Source: Planctomycetota bacterium (GTDB lineage Bacteria; Planctomycetota; UBA1135; GCA-002686595). From it: a DNA stretch of 64,000 nt. The notes beneath the pieces were generated by a model. It ran no database searches, was not told where the DNA came from, and saw only the letters and a list, made by a program, of their open reading frames with translations. The translations under genes and the position numbers were made by a program. Shown in pieces: positions 17,292 through 26,337 of the stretch. The first letter of the stretch is position 1; the number at the start of each line of letters is the position of its first letter. The stretch covers positions 310,001-374,000 of the forward strand of contig JACKHT010000001.1 in assembly GCA_020638855.1 (NCBI GenBank), read 5' to 3'.

Positions 17292-17564
17292 TTTCCAGTC
17301 TCCGCTCGACAAATTCGGGGGATCCGCCGATCCCCTCCGAAGCTTCCACCCGGGCCACAAGCATCCGTCGATCCTTGCTTCGTCCCTGGCCAAGCCTGGC
17401 AGCGTTCGGTTTGTCATGGCGGCGGGCCAAGGGTCCATTCCCTTACCTTTGACCCGTGCAAACCTAGCCATAGCCAGGTTGCTCGAACGACCCCTAGCTG
17501 CGCGCACCAGCGCACAATGGGGGTCTGGATGAATGGGTCCAGACTTCGCCGAGACCTTGGCAAC

Positions 17565-17599
17565 GCCCCTCTTGAGGCCCCATTTGAGGCCCCTCTTGA
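17565..17599. repeat. Interleaved direct repeats GCCCCTCTTGA / TTGAGGCCCC
   Basis: GCCCCTCTTGA occurs at 17565-17575 and 17589-17599 (24-bp period), and TTGAGGCCCC occurs twice between and within them. The unit is short and not found elsewhere by eye. No function assigned. Confidence 0.4.
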
Positions 17600-17843
17600 C
17601 GGTCGAGTCACCCAGGCCGGCGAGGCGGACACCGCTCGCAAAGAACCAGCACCCGCAACGGGCGGGCGCTCAAGGCTCCTTCATCGAGAACCGCCCGAAT
17701 TGGCCTGAACTTCGTTCTCCGCGACCATCCCATCGGTGGGCCAGCCCCAAAGCCCGCCCGCCGATCCGCGTCTCAAGACGAAACGAACCGGAAACCGATT
17801 CGCCCCTTGCCCCCATTTCGCCTCTGATCCCAACAGGGGGCCT

Positions 17844-19385
17844 CTACCCCTGCAGAGGTCCCACGGCCGCTTCGACCGCCTGGACCAATTCCCCGCTGGC
17901 CACTAAGTGGTAGGCAGCTTCCAAGTCTGGGGCCAAGTAGCGGTCCTCTTCCAGCTTGGGAACGTGTCGGCGCAGTCGATCGTGGGCGGCCTGGGCCCCC
18001 TTGCCGGCGCGCAATTCGGGATGGAAGTCCCGCGCCTGGGCGGCGCACAGGAGTTCGATGCCGAGGATGCGCTCGGTGTGGTCGAGGATCGTGCGCACCT
18101 TGCGCACGGCCGTCATGCCCATCGAAACGTGGTCTTCCTGGTTGGCGCTGGTCGGGATCGTGTCCACCGAAGCCGGGTGCGCCAGGGGCTTGTTTTCGCT
18201 GGCCAAGGCGGCGGCCGTGTACTGGCAGATCATCAAACCCGAGTGCAACCCCGGATGGGGCGTCAGGAACGCGGGCAAGCCCGAGAGGTCGGGATTGACC
18301 AGCTGCTCGATACGCCGCTCGGACACGTTGGCCAGGGTGCACACCGCCAAGGCCAAGTAGTCCTGGGTGACCGACAAGGGTTGTCCATGGAAGAGCCCCG
18401 CGCTGTACACCGCACCGGTTTCCGGATCGACGATGGGGTTGTCGGTGACGGCGTTGAGCTCCCCATCGAGCACACTTTCCACATGCTCCAAGGCGGTCTT
18501 GAAGGCCCCATGGATCTGCGGCACGCAGCGCAACGAATAGGGGTCCTGGACTCGAAGGCAGTCCGCGTGGGAGGCGAGGATTTCCGAGTCCTGCAAACAC
18601 AAACGCACGTTGGACGCCGTGCGGCTCTGGCCGGCGTTCGCCTTGAGTTCGGCCAAGCGCTCTTGGTAAGGCGCCACTGAACCAAACCGGGCTTCGAGCG
18701 TCAACGCGGTGATCGCATCGGCGGCCTTCGAGAGGTTGCGCGCACGCAATACATTGCAGACGGCGATGGCCTTCATCACCTCGGTTCCGTTGATGAGCGC
18801 CAGGCCTTCCTTGGCGGACAACTCCATCGGGGGCAGGTCGATGGCACTCAAGGCATCGCGTGCGGGCATACGCACCCCCGCCACCGAGGCGAAGCCAAAG
18901 CCCATGTAGGCGGCCACCATGTGCGACAGGGGGGCCAAATCGCCACTGGCGCCGACCGAGCCCTGCCCGGGCACTTCGGGTACGAACCCACGGTTGAAGA
19001 GTTCGACCAAGTCCCGAGCCAAGGACACGCGGATTCCAGAGACCCCGCGCAACAGGCTGTTGAGGCGCAATACCTGGGCGATGCGCACCTCGTGTTCGGC
19101 CAAGGGCGCTCCCACCCCCACGCTGTGCGAGAGCACCAAGTTGCGTTGCAGTTGGGCAAGGTCGGCCGGATCGATGGCCACACTCTTCAACTTGCCGAAG
19201 CCCGTCGAGATGCCGTACACCGGCTTGCCTTCGGTCAGGCAGCGGTCGACCATCGCGCGCGAAGGTTCGAGGCCTTGGTAGACGGCGTCACGAACCACGA
19301 GGCGGCAGTCACGGCCTCGAGCCAGGGGGGCGAGGGCTTCCAAGGTGAGGGCGGTGCCTTCGAGTTGCAGAGAGATCGCGGCCAT
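17844..19385 (-). CDS. hutH: Histidine ammonia-lyase
   Basis: First enzyme of histidine degradation, removing ammonia to give urocanate. The 513 residues match the family. The Ala-Ser-Gly that cyclises to the MIO electrophile is at 146-148 in GSVGASGDLAPLSH; the active-site tyrosine is in VYGISTGFGKL (56-66). NLVLSHSVGVG and ANQEDHVSMG are features of histidine rather than tyrosine or phenylalanine lyases. LINGTEV has Glu where most HutH have Gln, a small oddity. The start at 19385 has a TAGAAT box 39 nt upstream (19425-19430), giving a leader of about 30 nt, unlike its leaderless neighbours. It is not adjacent to hutU. Confidence 0.95.
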   Translation of the reverse strand: MAAISLQLEGTALTLEALAPLARGRDCRLVVRDAVYQGLEPSRAMVDRCLTEGKPVYGISTGFGKLKSVAIDPADLAQLQRNLVLSHSVGVGAPLAEHEVRIAQVLRLNSLLRGVSGIRVSLARDLVELFNRGFVPEVPGQGSVGASGDLAPLSHMVAAYMGFGFASVAGVRMPARDALSAIDLPPMELSAKEGLALINGTEVMKAIAVCNVLRARNLSKAADAITALTLEARFGSVAPYQERLAELKANAGQSRTASNVRLCLQDSEILASHADCLRVQDPYSLRCVPQIHGAFKTALEHVESVLDGELNAVTDNPIVDPETGAVYSAGLFHGQPLSVTQDYLALAVCTLANVSERRIEQLVNPDLSGLPAFLTPHPGLHSGLMICQYTAAALASENKPLAHPASVDTIPTSANQEDHVSMGMTAVRKVRTILDHTERILGIELLCAAQARDFHPELRAGKGAQAAHDRLRRHVPKLEEDRYLAPDLEAAYHLVASGELVQAVEAAVGPLQG

Positions 19386-19424
19386 GGATCGTTGTCGGAG
19401 TGGACGGGAGCGGACGAGACCGCG

Positions 19425-19430
19425 ATTCTA
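19425..19430 (-). promoter_or_regulatory. -10-like TAGAAT box of hutH
   Basis: TAGAAT on the minus strand, 39 nt before the hutH start. A matching -35 element is not obvious, which could mean activator dependence. Confidence 0.35.
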
Positions 19431-19530
19431 CCCCTAGCCAAGCCCCATCGTGAGCCCTTGGGCGGAGACTTGCGATCCTAGTCAAGAACCTGGGTGGTCT
19501 AGCCAAGTCTCCGGCCGCCGTCAGCACGCC

Positions 19531-21240
19531 TCAGCGCACAATCTTCCACAGCTCTTCGTCCAGCCGCAAGGTTTGCTGGGTCTGCACGCCGTCTTCGATC
19601 CAAAAGCGCTGCCCTCGGGTCGCATAACGCTGGAAACGCGAGGCGTCCAAACGCCACAGCCCGCAGGGCAAATCGGGCACCAGCAGCGTGTCCCCCAAGG
19701 GCAGCGTCTGGATCTCCCCCACCTTGCCCTGGACGCGGACGCGATAGGGAAAGCTCACTCCGACCCCCGGAAAGTCGATCGCCAAACTTCCCGAGCCGTC
19801 GACGACAGGCAGCAACTCGATCGCCAACTCGCCGTTGAGCTGCGCGCCTCCGACCCGTTGGATGGCACGTCCTTTTCCGTCGGCACTCGTCACGAACAAG
19901 AGGTACTCAGCCTGCAGGTCCGGTTGGGTGGTGAGCTGAAAGCGTCCGGCACCATCCGCCACCACACTTTGGTTCGCGGGCGGCAGTATGTCGACCACCA
20001 TCTCCATCAGGAACGAAGGGCGCCGCCCGAGCGCGAGCATCGAAGCCTGGCTGGCGTCCAAGGCCTCCAGCCGAACCCGTGCACCCGCCGCCGGCTTGCC
20101 CTGCCACGTGGCCTGGCCGAGCAGCGCTGGCCCCGGTTCAAAGGCCACCTTGGTCGAAGTACGCTGGCCGCCGATGAGTTTCACGTTGCGTCGCAACGGC
20201 GTCGCGATCGCCCCGCTCTGAAAGCCCATGACCGTGACGGCTCCGGGCGGGAGATTGCGCACCGTAGTGGTGACGCCCGGTCGCACTTCGATGGGGTTGA
20301 CGGTGTACCAAGGAAACGTGCGTTGGCCACGCTGGGTGTTCACCCGTTGGCCGCCGGCCGGAAACAGATAGATTTGCACGGGATCGCTTTGGCTGCTGAT
20401 CCCCGTGACTTCCAGGTCCAAGGTGGCTTCCCGCTCGAGCTGGAACACCAAGCGATCGGGTTCCACGACGGTCCCGCGACTGATCGAGAGCTCCTCGCGG
20501 TAGCGTGCGTAGCCATCGGCCTCGATCACGATCAAGATCTTGCCTGCTGTGGTTTGGTAGACCTCAAAGCGTCCTTCTTCGTTGCTGATGGCGGCCTGCC
20601 CATCCACCCGCAGCCGTGCCCCCGTGATGGGCTGGCCAAACTCATCTTGGACGCGCCCGGTCACGCGGGCGCCAGACCGCGAACCAAACGAGATGTTCAA
20701 CTCGGTGTTGCCAAAGTTGCCCAGGGTGACTTCGCGCTCGGAAATCTGCCCCCGGCCGGACTCGATCCGGACGATGGCCAGCCCCGGGTACAAATCGTTG
20801 GCAAGGAAGGTTCCGTCGCTGGCGCAGGGCAGCTCCCGGTTCTTGTTGGCTCCCGCGATGAAGACCACGCTGCCCGGCAAAGGGGTGCCATCATCGGTGT
20901 GCACGCTGCCGCGCAAGATGGCCTTGGCACCAGCCCCAAACTCCCCCCCCGCTGATTCGGCTTTCGGGCCGGGCTGCACGAGCACCAGGTCCAACTCCAG
21001 CGGGTACCGCAGATCGATGTTATCCGGAGCCGGAGCCTCGGCGCGGGGCTCGCTGGCCAACTCGCGCAACGGAGCGACGGGCGTGGGTTCACTCGCGACC
21101 GGTGCCACTGGCTCGCCCTCGAGTTCGATGCCCGTCTGCAACGCCGTTTCGGGTCCCTGCGAAGGGGTCTGCCGGGAAACCCAGAAGTACAAACCACCCA
21201 CCAAAAGCAGCAGGGGCAAAAAGATCAAGAACGCGCGCAT
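19531..21240 (-). CDS. Membrane-anchored carboxypeptidase-regulatory-repeat protein
   Basis: A 569-residue extracytoplasmic protein of unknown function. MRAFLIFLPLLLLVGGLYFW fixes the start at 21240 and acts as signal anchor. A Pro/Glu/Ala-rich linker follows, then beta-rich repeats of the CarboxypepD_reg type: GSVHTDDGTPLPGSVVFI, then GRVQDEFGQPITGARLRVDG with the following SNEEGRFEV, and later AGARVRLEALD and VADGAGRFQLTTQ. Such seven-stranded domains usually mediate surface adhesion or scaffold larger envelope proteins. No protease catalytic motif is present. It is a single gene between hutH and a divergent dehydrogenase-family gene. Confidence 0.7.
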   Translation of the reverse strand: MRAFLIFLPLLLLVGGLYFWVSRQTPSQGPETALQTGIELEGEPVAPVASEPTPVAPLRELASEPRAEAPAPDNIDLRYPLELDLVLVQPGPKAESAGGEFGAGAKAILRGSVHTDDGTPLPGSVVFIAGANKNRELPCASDGTFLANDLYPGLAIVRIESGRGQISEREVTLGNFGNTELNISFGSRSGARVTGRVQDEFGQPITGARLRVDGQAAISNEEGRFEVYQTTAGKILIVIEADGYARYREELSISRGTVVEPDRLVFQLEREATLDLEVTGISSQSDPVQIYLFPAGGQRVNTQRGQRTFPWYTVNPIEVRPGVTTTVRNLPPGAVTVMGFQSGAIATPLRRNVKLIGGQRTSTKVAFEPGPALLGQATWQGKPAAGARVRLEALDASQASMLALGRRPSFLMEMVVDILPPANQSVVADGAGRFQLTTQPDLQAEYLLFVTSADGKGRAIQRVGGAQLNGELAIELLPVVDGSGSLAIDFPGVGVSFPYRVRVQGKVGEIQTLPLGDTLLVPDLPCGLWRLDASRFQRYATRGQRFWIEDGVQTQQTLRLDEELWKIVR

Positions 21241-21491
21241 GAAGGGAGCAGAAGGACTCCGCTGGGTCCCATCCGGACCCAGCAGGCACCTTATCATAGA
21301 CCATGGGGACCGGATCGTTTCGCAATCGGAGACCGGAATCAGGCCGAATGCCTGGTCAAGGGCCCCCATGCCAGGGCTCGCTCGTCGAGCGCCAACGAAA
21401 GGGTGCTTTGCTGGGACTCGGTCGCTATGGTGTCTGCCGATTCGGCCAAGTGTGCGAACCCGCACGCGCAGCCCCCCGATCCGCGCATCCT

Positions 21492-22511
21492 ATGGTTAGT
21501 TACGAAATCGTTGAACTCCTCGGGGACGGCATCTCCGCCGAACTCTCCACCGCGGTCCATTCGGTCGCAGAGGCCCTCCCCTTCGAATTGCGCTTCTTCC
21601 CGATGGACCTATCGGATGAAAACCGCAAGCGCGCTGGGGATGCGCTTTATGACGAAGTCGAAGCCAAGATCCGCCAGGTGCGCACGGCGCTCAAGTACCC
21701 CACGGCGACGACCCAGGAAAGCCCCAACCGAGTGCTTCGCACGCGGCTGGAGTTCTCGGTCATCCACCGCCCCGTCCAAACGATTCCAGGGATCAAGACC
21801 AACTTCACCCAGACCATCGACATCGACGTGGTACGCGTGGCAACGGGCGGCACGTACGAAGATCCGGGTATGCGGATCGGCCGCGACACCGCGGTTTCCG
21901 TGCGCGTGATCGAACGCCATCCCACAGCCCATGCGGCGCGCTTCGCGTTCCAGTTGGCCGAGCGCCGTGGAAAGGGAGTCTGCTCGACCAGCAAGTACAC
22001 CATCCAACAAGCCACCGATGGACTCTTCGAAGAAACCGTCGGCAGCATCGCGGTGGATCACCCGGATGTGCCCTACCGGCGCGAGCTCTTTGATGCCCTG
22101 CTTGCGGGCATCATCATGGCCCCCGAGCGCTACGGGGTCATCGTCTGCGCCAACGAGTATGGCGACTTCCTCTCGGATGCGGCCTGTGGGTTGATCGGCT
22201 CGGTGGGTTTGGGGGACAGCGCCTCGTTCGCATTCAATGATGCGGGGGAAATCACCACCGCCCTGTTCGATCCCTCGGGCGGCACGGCCCCGGACATCGC
22301 GGGCAAAAATCTGGCCAACCCCACGGCAGCGCTCTTGGCCATGGGCAACATGCTGTGCCACCTCGGCGAAGTGTCCACGGGAACCCACTTGCGGCAAGCC
22401 GTGCTCGGCGCCATTGCGGAAGGCGCCCGGACGCGCGACATCGGTGGCGAGCTCAGCACCACGGATTTCACCCAACACGTGGTGGGCCGCTTGCAAGCCG
22501 CGTTGGCTTAG
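21492..22511 (+). CDS. Isocitrate/isopropylmalate dehydrogenase-family enzyme
   Basis: NAD(P)-dependent beta-decarboxylating dehydrogenase, 339 residues. The start MVSYEIVELLGDGIS matches the family nucleotide-fold N-terminus. ATGGTYEDPG holds the catalytic tyrosine region, TSKYTIQQATDGLF a lysine (168) and CANEYGDFLSDAACGLIGSVG the metal-binding aspartates (226, 229). GTAPDIAGKNLANPTA (264-279) is the conserved adenine-binding loop. Isocitrate, isopropylmalate, homoisocitrate and tartrate enzymes share these motifs and the substrate-defining segment (RVLRTRLEFSVIHRPVQTIP) is unlike the textbook versions, so I do not choose between them. The usual start is preceded by 59 in-frame residues without family features. 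Confidence 0.8.
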   Translation: MVSYEIVELLGDGISAELSTAVHSVAEALPFELRFFPMDLSDENRKRAGDALYDEVEAKIRQVRTALKYPTATTQESPNRVLRTRLEFSVIHRPVQTIPGIKTNFTQTIDIDVVRVATGGTYEDPGMRIGRDTAVSVRVIERHPTAHAARFAFQLAERRGKGVCSTSKYTIQQATDGLFEETVGSIAVDHPDVPYRRELFDALLAGIIMAPERYGVIVCANEYGDFLSDAACGLIGSVGLGDSASFAFNDAGEITTALFDPSGGTAPDIAGKNLANPTAALLAMGNMLCHLGEVSTGTHLRQAVLGAIAEGARTRDIGGELSTTDFTQHVVGRLQAALA

Positions 22512-22543
22512 GCCGCGCTTGGAGCTTGGCCTGCGGTCGCCCC

Positions 22544-22565
22544 GGAACGCCTACAGGCTCGTTCC
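22544..22565. terminator. Hairpin between convergent dehydrogenase and PilZ genes
   Basis: GGAACG (22544-22549) pairs with CGTTCC (22560-22565); the loop CCTACAGGCT can form three further pairs. It lies in the 68-nt gap between the two stops and may terminate either transcript. Confidence 0.4.
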
Positions 22566-22579
22566 AGGATCCTTCCGGC

Positions 22580-23383
22580 TCAGGCCGTATCCGACCAGCG
22601 CAGACGCTGGGTCAGGAAGCTTTGGATGAAGTGTTCGAGCAGCGCATTCTCCTGTTCCGCCTCGGCTCCCAAGAAGACTAGGCCGACGTAGTCGCGGGCG
22701 CCGTGGCTTTCCTTGCGGGCGACTTGCACGCGCCCCTGCACGAAGGAATTGTCCTCGCGCGACTTGAGCCGGAATTGGAGCGTATCCCCCACGCCCAACT
22801 TGACGGCTTGAACATGGTCGACCCAAGCGCCGATTCCCATCTCCGAAAGATCGTGGACGCTCGCTTGGAGGCGCATGGCCTTGCGGCTCAACCGAAGTCC
22901 TAAGTTGCCCGCGCCCACGCGAATGCGATCGTTCTCGCGGCGGTTGAAGTACTTGCCCAATTGATCGTCCAACTGGCTGTACAGGTCGCCCGAGTTGATG
23001 AACTCGATCCCCACCTTGACATAGAAACGAGCGGTGGTCTCGATCGAGCGTACCATGCAGGGTGAGGTCACCGACCAGCCTTCCTTGATGTGCTCGATGC
23101 GGGCCGCGATGACTTGATCGATGTGCAGGTAGGGTACCGCATCGCGGGAGACCCGTACGTTGGCCCCTTGGATGCAAAGGTCATCCAGCCGACCTTCGAG
23201 GCTTCGATCGAGGGTCGAGTCCAGGTTCAGCAACACCACCCCATCGAGCTGCCCGACCATCGCGCCGTCCTGGACGGGCTCCAGGGTTACGCGGAAGTCC
23301 TCACGATCCTTCGGGCTCCGGCGCAGAACGCGCCGACGATCGTCGTTGTTGGGATCGGGGGTATCTTTCTTTCGGAAAAACAA
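22580..23383 (-). CDS. PilZ-domain protein
   Basis: Cytoplasmic protein of 267 residues with a C-terminal PilZ-like domain. NRRENDRIRVG (about 147-157) supplies the RxxxR part and VHDLSEMGIGAWV (about 175-187) the D/NxSxxG part of a c-di-GMP site. The N-terminal half has a looser version (LDDLCIQGANVRV), so a tandem or YcgR-like arrangement is possible. It probably reads c-di-GMP to adjust motility or polysaccharide production; a polysaccharide gene group follows divergently, but the link is inference. The start codon appears to be TTG at 23383, with GGAG about 9 nt upstream and no better ATG. Confidence 0.75.
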   Translation of the reverse strand: MFFRKKDTPDPNNDDRRRVLRRSPKDREDFRVTLEPVQDGAMVGQLDGVVLLNLDSTLDRSLEGRLDDLCIQGANVRVSRDAVPYLHIDQVIAARIEHIKEGWSVTSPCMVRSIETTARFYVKVGIEFINSGDLYSQLDDQLGKYFNRRENDRIRVGAGNLGLRLSRKAMRLQASVHDLSEMGIGAWVDHVQAVKLGVGDTLQFRLKSREDNSFVQGRVQVARKESHGARDYVGLVFLGAEAEQENALLEHFIQSFLTQRLRWSDTA

Positions 23384-23800
23384 GAGGATGCTCCGGCGTC
23401 GATCACGCTTGGCAGTGGTCAGGGCTCAGCAGTCATTGGGTTGGGTGGACCCAAACGCCCCTACCTGATAAGGGTGGGCTCCCATGCTTCGACCTGGGAG
23501 GATTGGGATCCTTAGCCAAATCCAGAGCACCCGCTGCGACCCAAGCACGGGCCCAGCGCGAGACACCCGTCAGGGCCTACCTGGGAAAAACTTCCCGCCT
23601 ACCTCCCGTGCCCCGCCCACGGCTGCGGACCCGTCCAACACAGATTCCGCCCCTGCGCCCCAGGCCCAGCATGGGAGCCCCCGGAAAATCTTCCCCCCTG
23701 CGCGGTTCCTGCTTTCGCTCCATCGAACCCAGCACCCGTCCCGTCAAAGCGCCCCGGAGCCGGGATTCGGGTGCGCTCCACGCTAGACTCGCACTCCCCC
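23384..23800. other. 417-nt divergent intergenic region
   Basis: Between the PilZ and flippase genes. Two small related hairpins are present: GGGAA-AAAC-TTCCC (23583-23596) and GGAA-AATC-TTCC (23683-23694). A TAGACT box (23784-23789) lies 11 nt before the flippase ATG. I see no gene; the open frame crossing on the plus strand is the shadow of the flippase gene. Confidence 0.45.
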
Positions 23801-25165
23801 ATGTCTGCCACCCAACTTCCCACCCAGCCCCCGACCAGCGCGCCAGCCTATGCGCGGATGTTGGGGAGCACGGGGTGGTTGGTCGCGGGACGAGTGGTGG
23901 GATCGCTGTGCACCCTGCTCGTGTTGCTCCAATTGGCCCGGGGCCTGGAGTTGGCGGAGTTTGGACGGCTCACCTTCTACTTGGCGGTGATGGCGGTCAT
24001 GGGCAGCGTGGCCGACCTCGGAACGGGGCAAACGGTGGTGCAACAGAGTTCCTCGGGCGTGGCCGACTTGGCCAGCCTACTGCGCACGGGCCGCCAAGTC
24101 CGTGGCGTGACAGCTTTGGCGTGTACTGCGGCCTGGGCGCTGTGGTGCTTCGTGGCTGGAGAACCCGAGCCCATGTGGTTGGTAGCGGCAGCGATCAGCA
24201 CCTTTACCTACACCTTGGAGCTGACCATCGTGCCCGCTCGCAACGCCATGCGCTTGCGGGCCCCGGTGCTGATCCGGGCGGCCACTTCGCTCGGAACGCT
24301 TGCGATCGTCAGCCTGGTGCTTGGATTCGGTGTGCGCGGAGTCGGGCCGCTGCTGTTCGCCATGACCGCATCCACATCGCTGGGTCACGGCGCCTTGCAC
24401 CTGATGTTGCGTCAGCATCTGCCCCCGCGAGCGAACAAAGGGGTCCCGCTTGGCCCGTACTTGTGGCTGACTTTGCCGCTGGGGCTCGGAGCCCTTTGCC
24501 AGCAATTGTACTTCTGGATCGACAACGCCTTCATCCGCCAACAACTCGGCGAGCAGGCGCTCGGGCTCTACAACCTGCCCGTCCGTCTGTTCTCGTTTGC
24601 CATCCTGGTGGCCGTACTCGCTCCGCAGGCAGCGCTTCCCTGGCTGGCCCGCGCGCACGCACAGGGTCGCATGGGGCCGGCCTTGGCCCGAGTCGGTTTT
24701 CCATTGATCGCCCTGGGAATCGTGAGTGCGGGGTTCTTTTGGATGGCCGCCCCAGACCTGCTGCTCGCCTTTGGTCCCGAATTCCCCCAGGCGGCAAGCG
24801 TGCTGCGGATCCTGGTGGTGGCTTTGGTGTGCGTGCATGCGGGGGCGCTTTGGATCACCGGCATGATCGCCGCAGGAAAAACGCAAGCCATGCTGGGGCT
24901 GGCGGCTTCCGGCCTAGCCATCAACGTGGTTGGCAACGCCATCCTTTTGCCCCGTTTGGGTTTGGAAGGTGCGGCGGTGGCCACTGCGCTGACCGAAGCC
25001 TGGGTGGCGGGATACGCCCTGGTTTGCTTGGTGCGCATGGGCGTTCGCCCAGTCGGAGCCCTATCGCCCAAGGCCGTCGCTTGGCTGGTGGGGGCCTGTT
25101 TCTTGGGAATGGGCTTGGGGCAAATTGCCCGCCCGCTGCTTCGGGCTGCGGCCGATTTGCGCTAG
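23801..25165 (+). CDS. Wzx-like polysaccharide flippase (MATE/MOP superfamily)
   Basis: Integral inner-membrane protein of 454 residues with about 12-14 predicted helices, the first starting near STGWLVAGRVVGSLCTLLVL. It resembles lipid-linked oligosaccharide flippases (Polysacc_synt family), with the typical mid-protein WIDNAFIRQQLGEQALGLYN segment containing polar and charged residues in helix 7. Role: move undecaprenyl-linked sugars across the membrane for exopolysaccharide or O-antigen. The start at 23801 follows a TAGACT box by 11 nt. The next gene, a glycosyltransferase, starts 13 nt after its stop, so they may function together. No polymerase or priming transferase is present. Confidence 0.85.
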   Translation: MSATQLPTQPPTSAPAYARMLGSTGWLVAGRVVGSLCTLLVLLQLARGLELAEFGRLTFYLAVMAVMGSVADLGTGQTVVQQSSSGVADLASLLRTGRQVRGVTALACTAAWALWCFVAGEPEPMWLVAAAISTFTYTLELTIVPARNAMRLRAPVLIRAATSLGTLAIVSLVLGFGVRGVGPLLFAMTASTSLGHGALHLMLRQHLPPRANKGVPLGPYLWLTLPLGLGALCQQLYFWIDNAFIRQQLGEQALGLYNLPVRLFSFAILVAVLAPQAALPWLARAHAQGRMGPALARVGFPLIALGIVSAGFFWMAAPDLLLAFGPEFPQAASVLRILVVALVCVHAGALWITGMIAAGKTQAMLGLAASGLAINVVGNAILLPRLGLEGAAVATALTEAWVAGYALVCLVRMGVRPVGALSPKAVAWLVGACFLGMGLGQIARPLLRAAADLR

Positions 25166-25177
25166 CATCGGCATCCT

Positions 25178-26332
25178 ATGCCGCTCGCCATCGACTATCG
25201 GCCTGCCCTGGTCAACCGGGAGGGGATCGGCCGTTATGTCCGTGAAATGGTGCGGGGCTTGCTCTTCGATGGCATCGCCCCGGACATCACGCTGTTCGCG
25301 GGAACTTTGAAGCCCTCGTACTACTCGAAGTACCAACTAGGGCTGATCCACTCGCAGGTGCACATGCTGCGACCCCGCATTCCCACGCGTTGGTTCAAGA
25401 AGTGGCTCGAGCTACGCAAGATGGGTGTGGATGACTATGTGGGCGGGGTGTGCTTGTACCACCAAACCCAATGGAGTCCGCTGCCCGTCCGCCGAGCTAC
25501 CGAGGTCGCCACGATCTTCGACTGCATCTACGCTTTGGACGCGGGCAGGAACGATGGACCCGGGTACCTGCCCCGCGATGCGGCCGAGCGCATGTTGGCC
25601 AGCGCCCGTGAGCTGGCGCGGCGCAGTCAGGTGCTCTTGGTCCCAAGTCAATACGTGGCCAAGCAAGTGGTGGAACACCTGGGAGCCAAACCCGAGCAAG
25701 TGCGCGTCACGCCCTTGGGCTGCGACCACCTGCCCCCACCATCGAGCCCGGCGGTGCACCTGCCCCACGGGACCCGCTTTTTGATCACCGCCGCGCGCAT
25801 CGATCGGCGCAAGAACCATGTCTTGGCCCTGCGCGTCTTCGAACGTTTGGTGGCCAAAGGATTTCCGCATCACTGGGTCGTGGTCGGCCCGCTCGGTTAC
25901 GGGTACCAAGACTTCGTCGAAGCCCTGCGCCAATCCCCCGTGCGACATCGTGTGCACTGGCTGCGGATGGTCGAGGATGGTGAATTGTCGAGTTTGTTGG
26001 CGGCGGCGGATTTGATGCTTTGGCCTTCGCACAACGAAGGTTTTGGCCTGCCCCCCTTGGAAGCTATGGCCAATGGAACCCCGGTGGTCACGAGCCGCTG
26101 TACGTCGCTCGAAGAGGTCTGCGGGGATGCAGCCATCCTGCTCGATCCCAGCGACGAAGACGGTTTCTTCGAGGCCTGCTGCCGGCTCCTGGAGGACCAC
26201 GATTACGCGCGGCACCGCGTGGAAGTTGGCTTTGAGCACGCCACGCAATTCACATGGCGCCATACCGCCAAAGCCACCCTCGCCGTATACCGCGAATTGC
26301 TGGCCGAACACGAAGCCCAAGCGGGTTCTTAG
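25178..26332 (+). CDS. Family 4-type glycosyltransferase
   Basis: GT-B-fold retaining glycosyltransferase of 384 residues, probably adding a sugar to the product flipped by the neighbouring Wzx-like protein. The N-terminal domain starts MPLAIDYRPALVNREGIGRY, the glycine-rich acceptor loop. In the C-terminal donor domain are ITAARIDRRKNHVLALRVF and the nucleotide-sugar EX7E motif HNEGFGLPPLEAMANGTP. The donor and acceptor are not predictable. A TAGCAT box (25163-25168) ends 9 nt before the ATG and overlaps the flippase stop, so it may have its own promoter. Its stop is only 5 nt from the end of the convergent gene. Confidence 0.88.
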   Translation: MPLAIDYRPALVNREGIGRYVREMVRGLLFDGIAPDITLFAGTLKPSYYSKYQLGLIHSQVHMLRPRIPTRWFKKWLELRKMGVDDYVGGVCLYHQTQWSPLPVRRATEVATIFDCIYALDAGRNDGPGYLPRDAAERMLASARELARRSQVLLVPSQYVAKQVVEHLGAKPEQVRVTPLGCDHLPPPSSPAVHLPHGTRFLITAARIDRRKNHVLALRVFERLVAKGFPHHWVVVGPLGYGYQDFVEALRQSPVRHRVHWLRMVEDGELSSLLAAADLMLWPSHNEGFGLPPLEAMANGTPVVTSRCTSLEEVCGDAAILLDPSDEDGFFEACCRLLEDHDYARHRVEVGFEHATQFTWRHTAKATLAVYRELLAEHEAQAGS

Positions 26333-26337
26333 CGGCC

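Larger units (their letters stand above)
17187..17843. other. 657-nt gene-free region between aat and hutH
   Basis: The longest stretch without a gene in the window. Open frames cross it on both strands, but their composition is that of GC-rich shadows. It contains a 28-bp perfect palindrome (17264-17291), a hairpin GTCTGGA/TCCAGAC (17523-17529 with 17538-17544) and an 11-bp direct repeat GCCCCTCTTGA (17565-17575 and 17589-17599). The minus-strand TATGCT box at 17193-17198 belongs to aat. A small RNA or long hutH 3' region could lie here; I see no tRNA. Confidence 0.5.

Noticed and set aside
17533..17913. Open frame in the gene-free region after aat
   Set aside because: Pro/Arg/Ser-rich, with no start signal, runs into hutH on the opposite strand; composition is shadow-like.
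9111..19385. A histidine-utilisation operon (hutU to hutH)
   Set aside because: The genes are separated by about 7 kb holding an oppositely oriented efflux operon and the N-degron pair; hutI and downstream enzymes are absent.
23503..25245. A 580-residue frame overlapping the flippase gene
   Set aside because: Different frame of the same DNA, Arg/Pro/Gly-rich and without membrane helices; the flippase frame has the expected helices.
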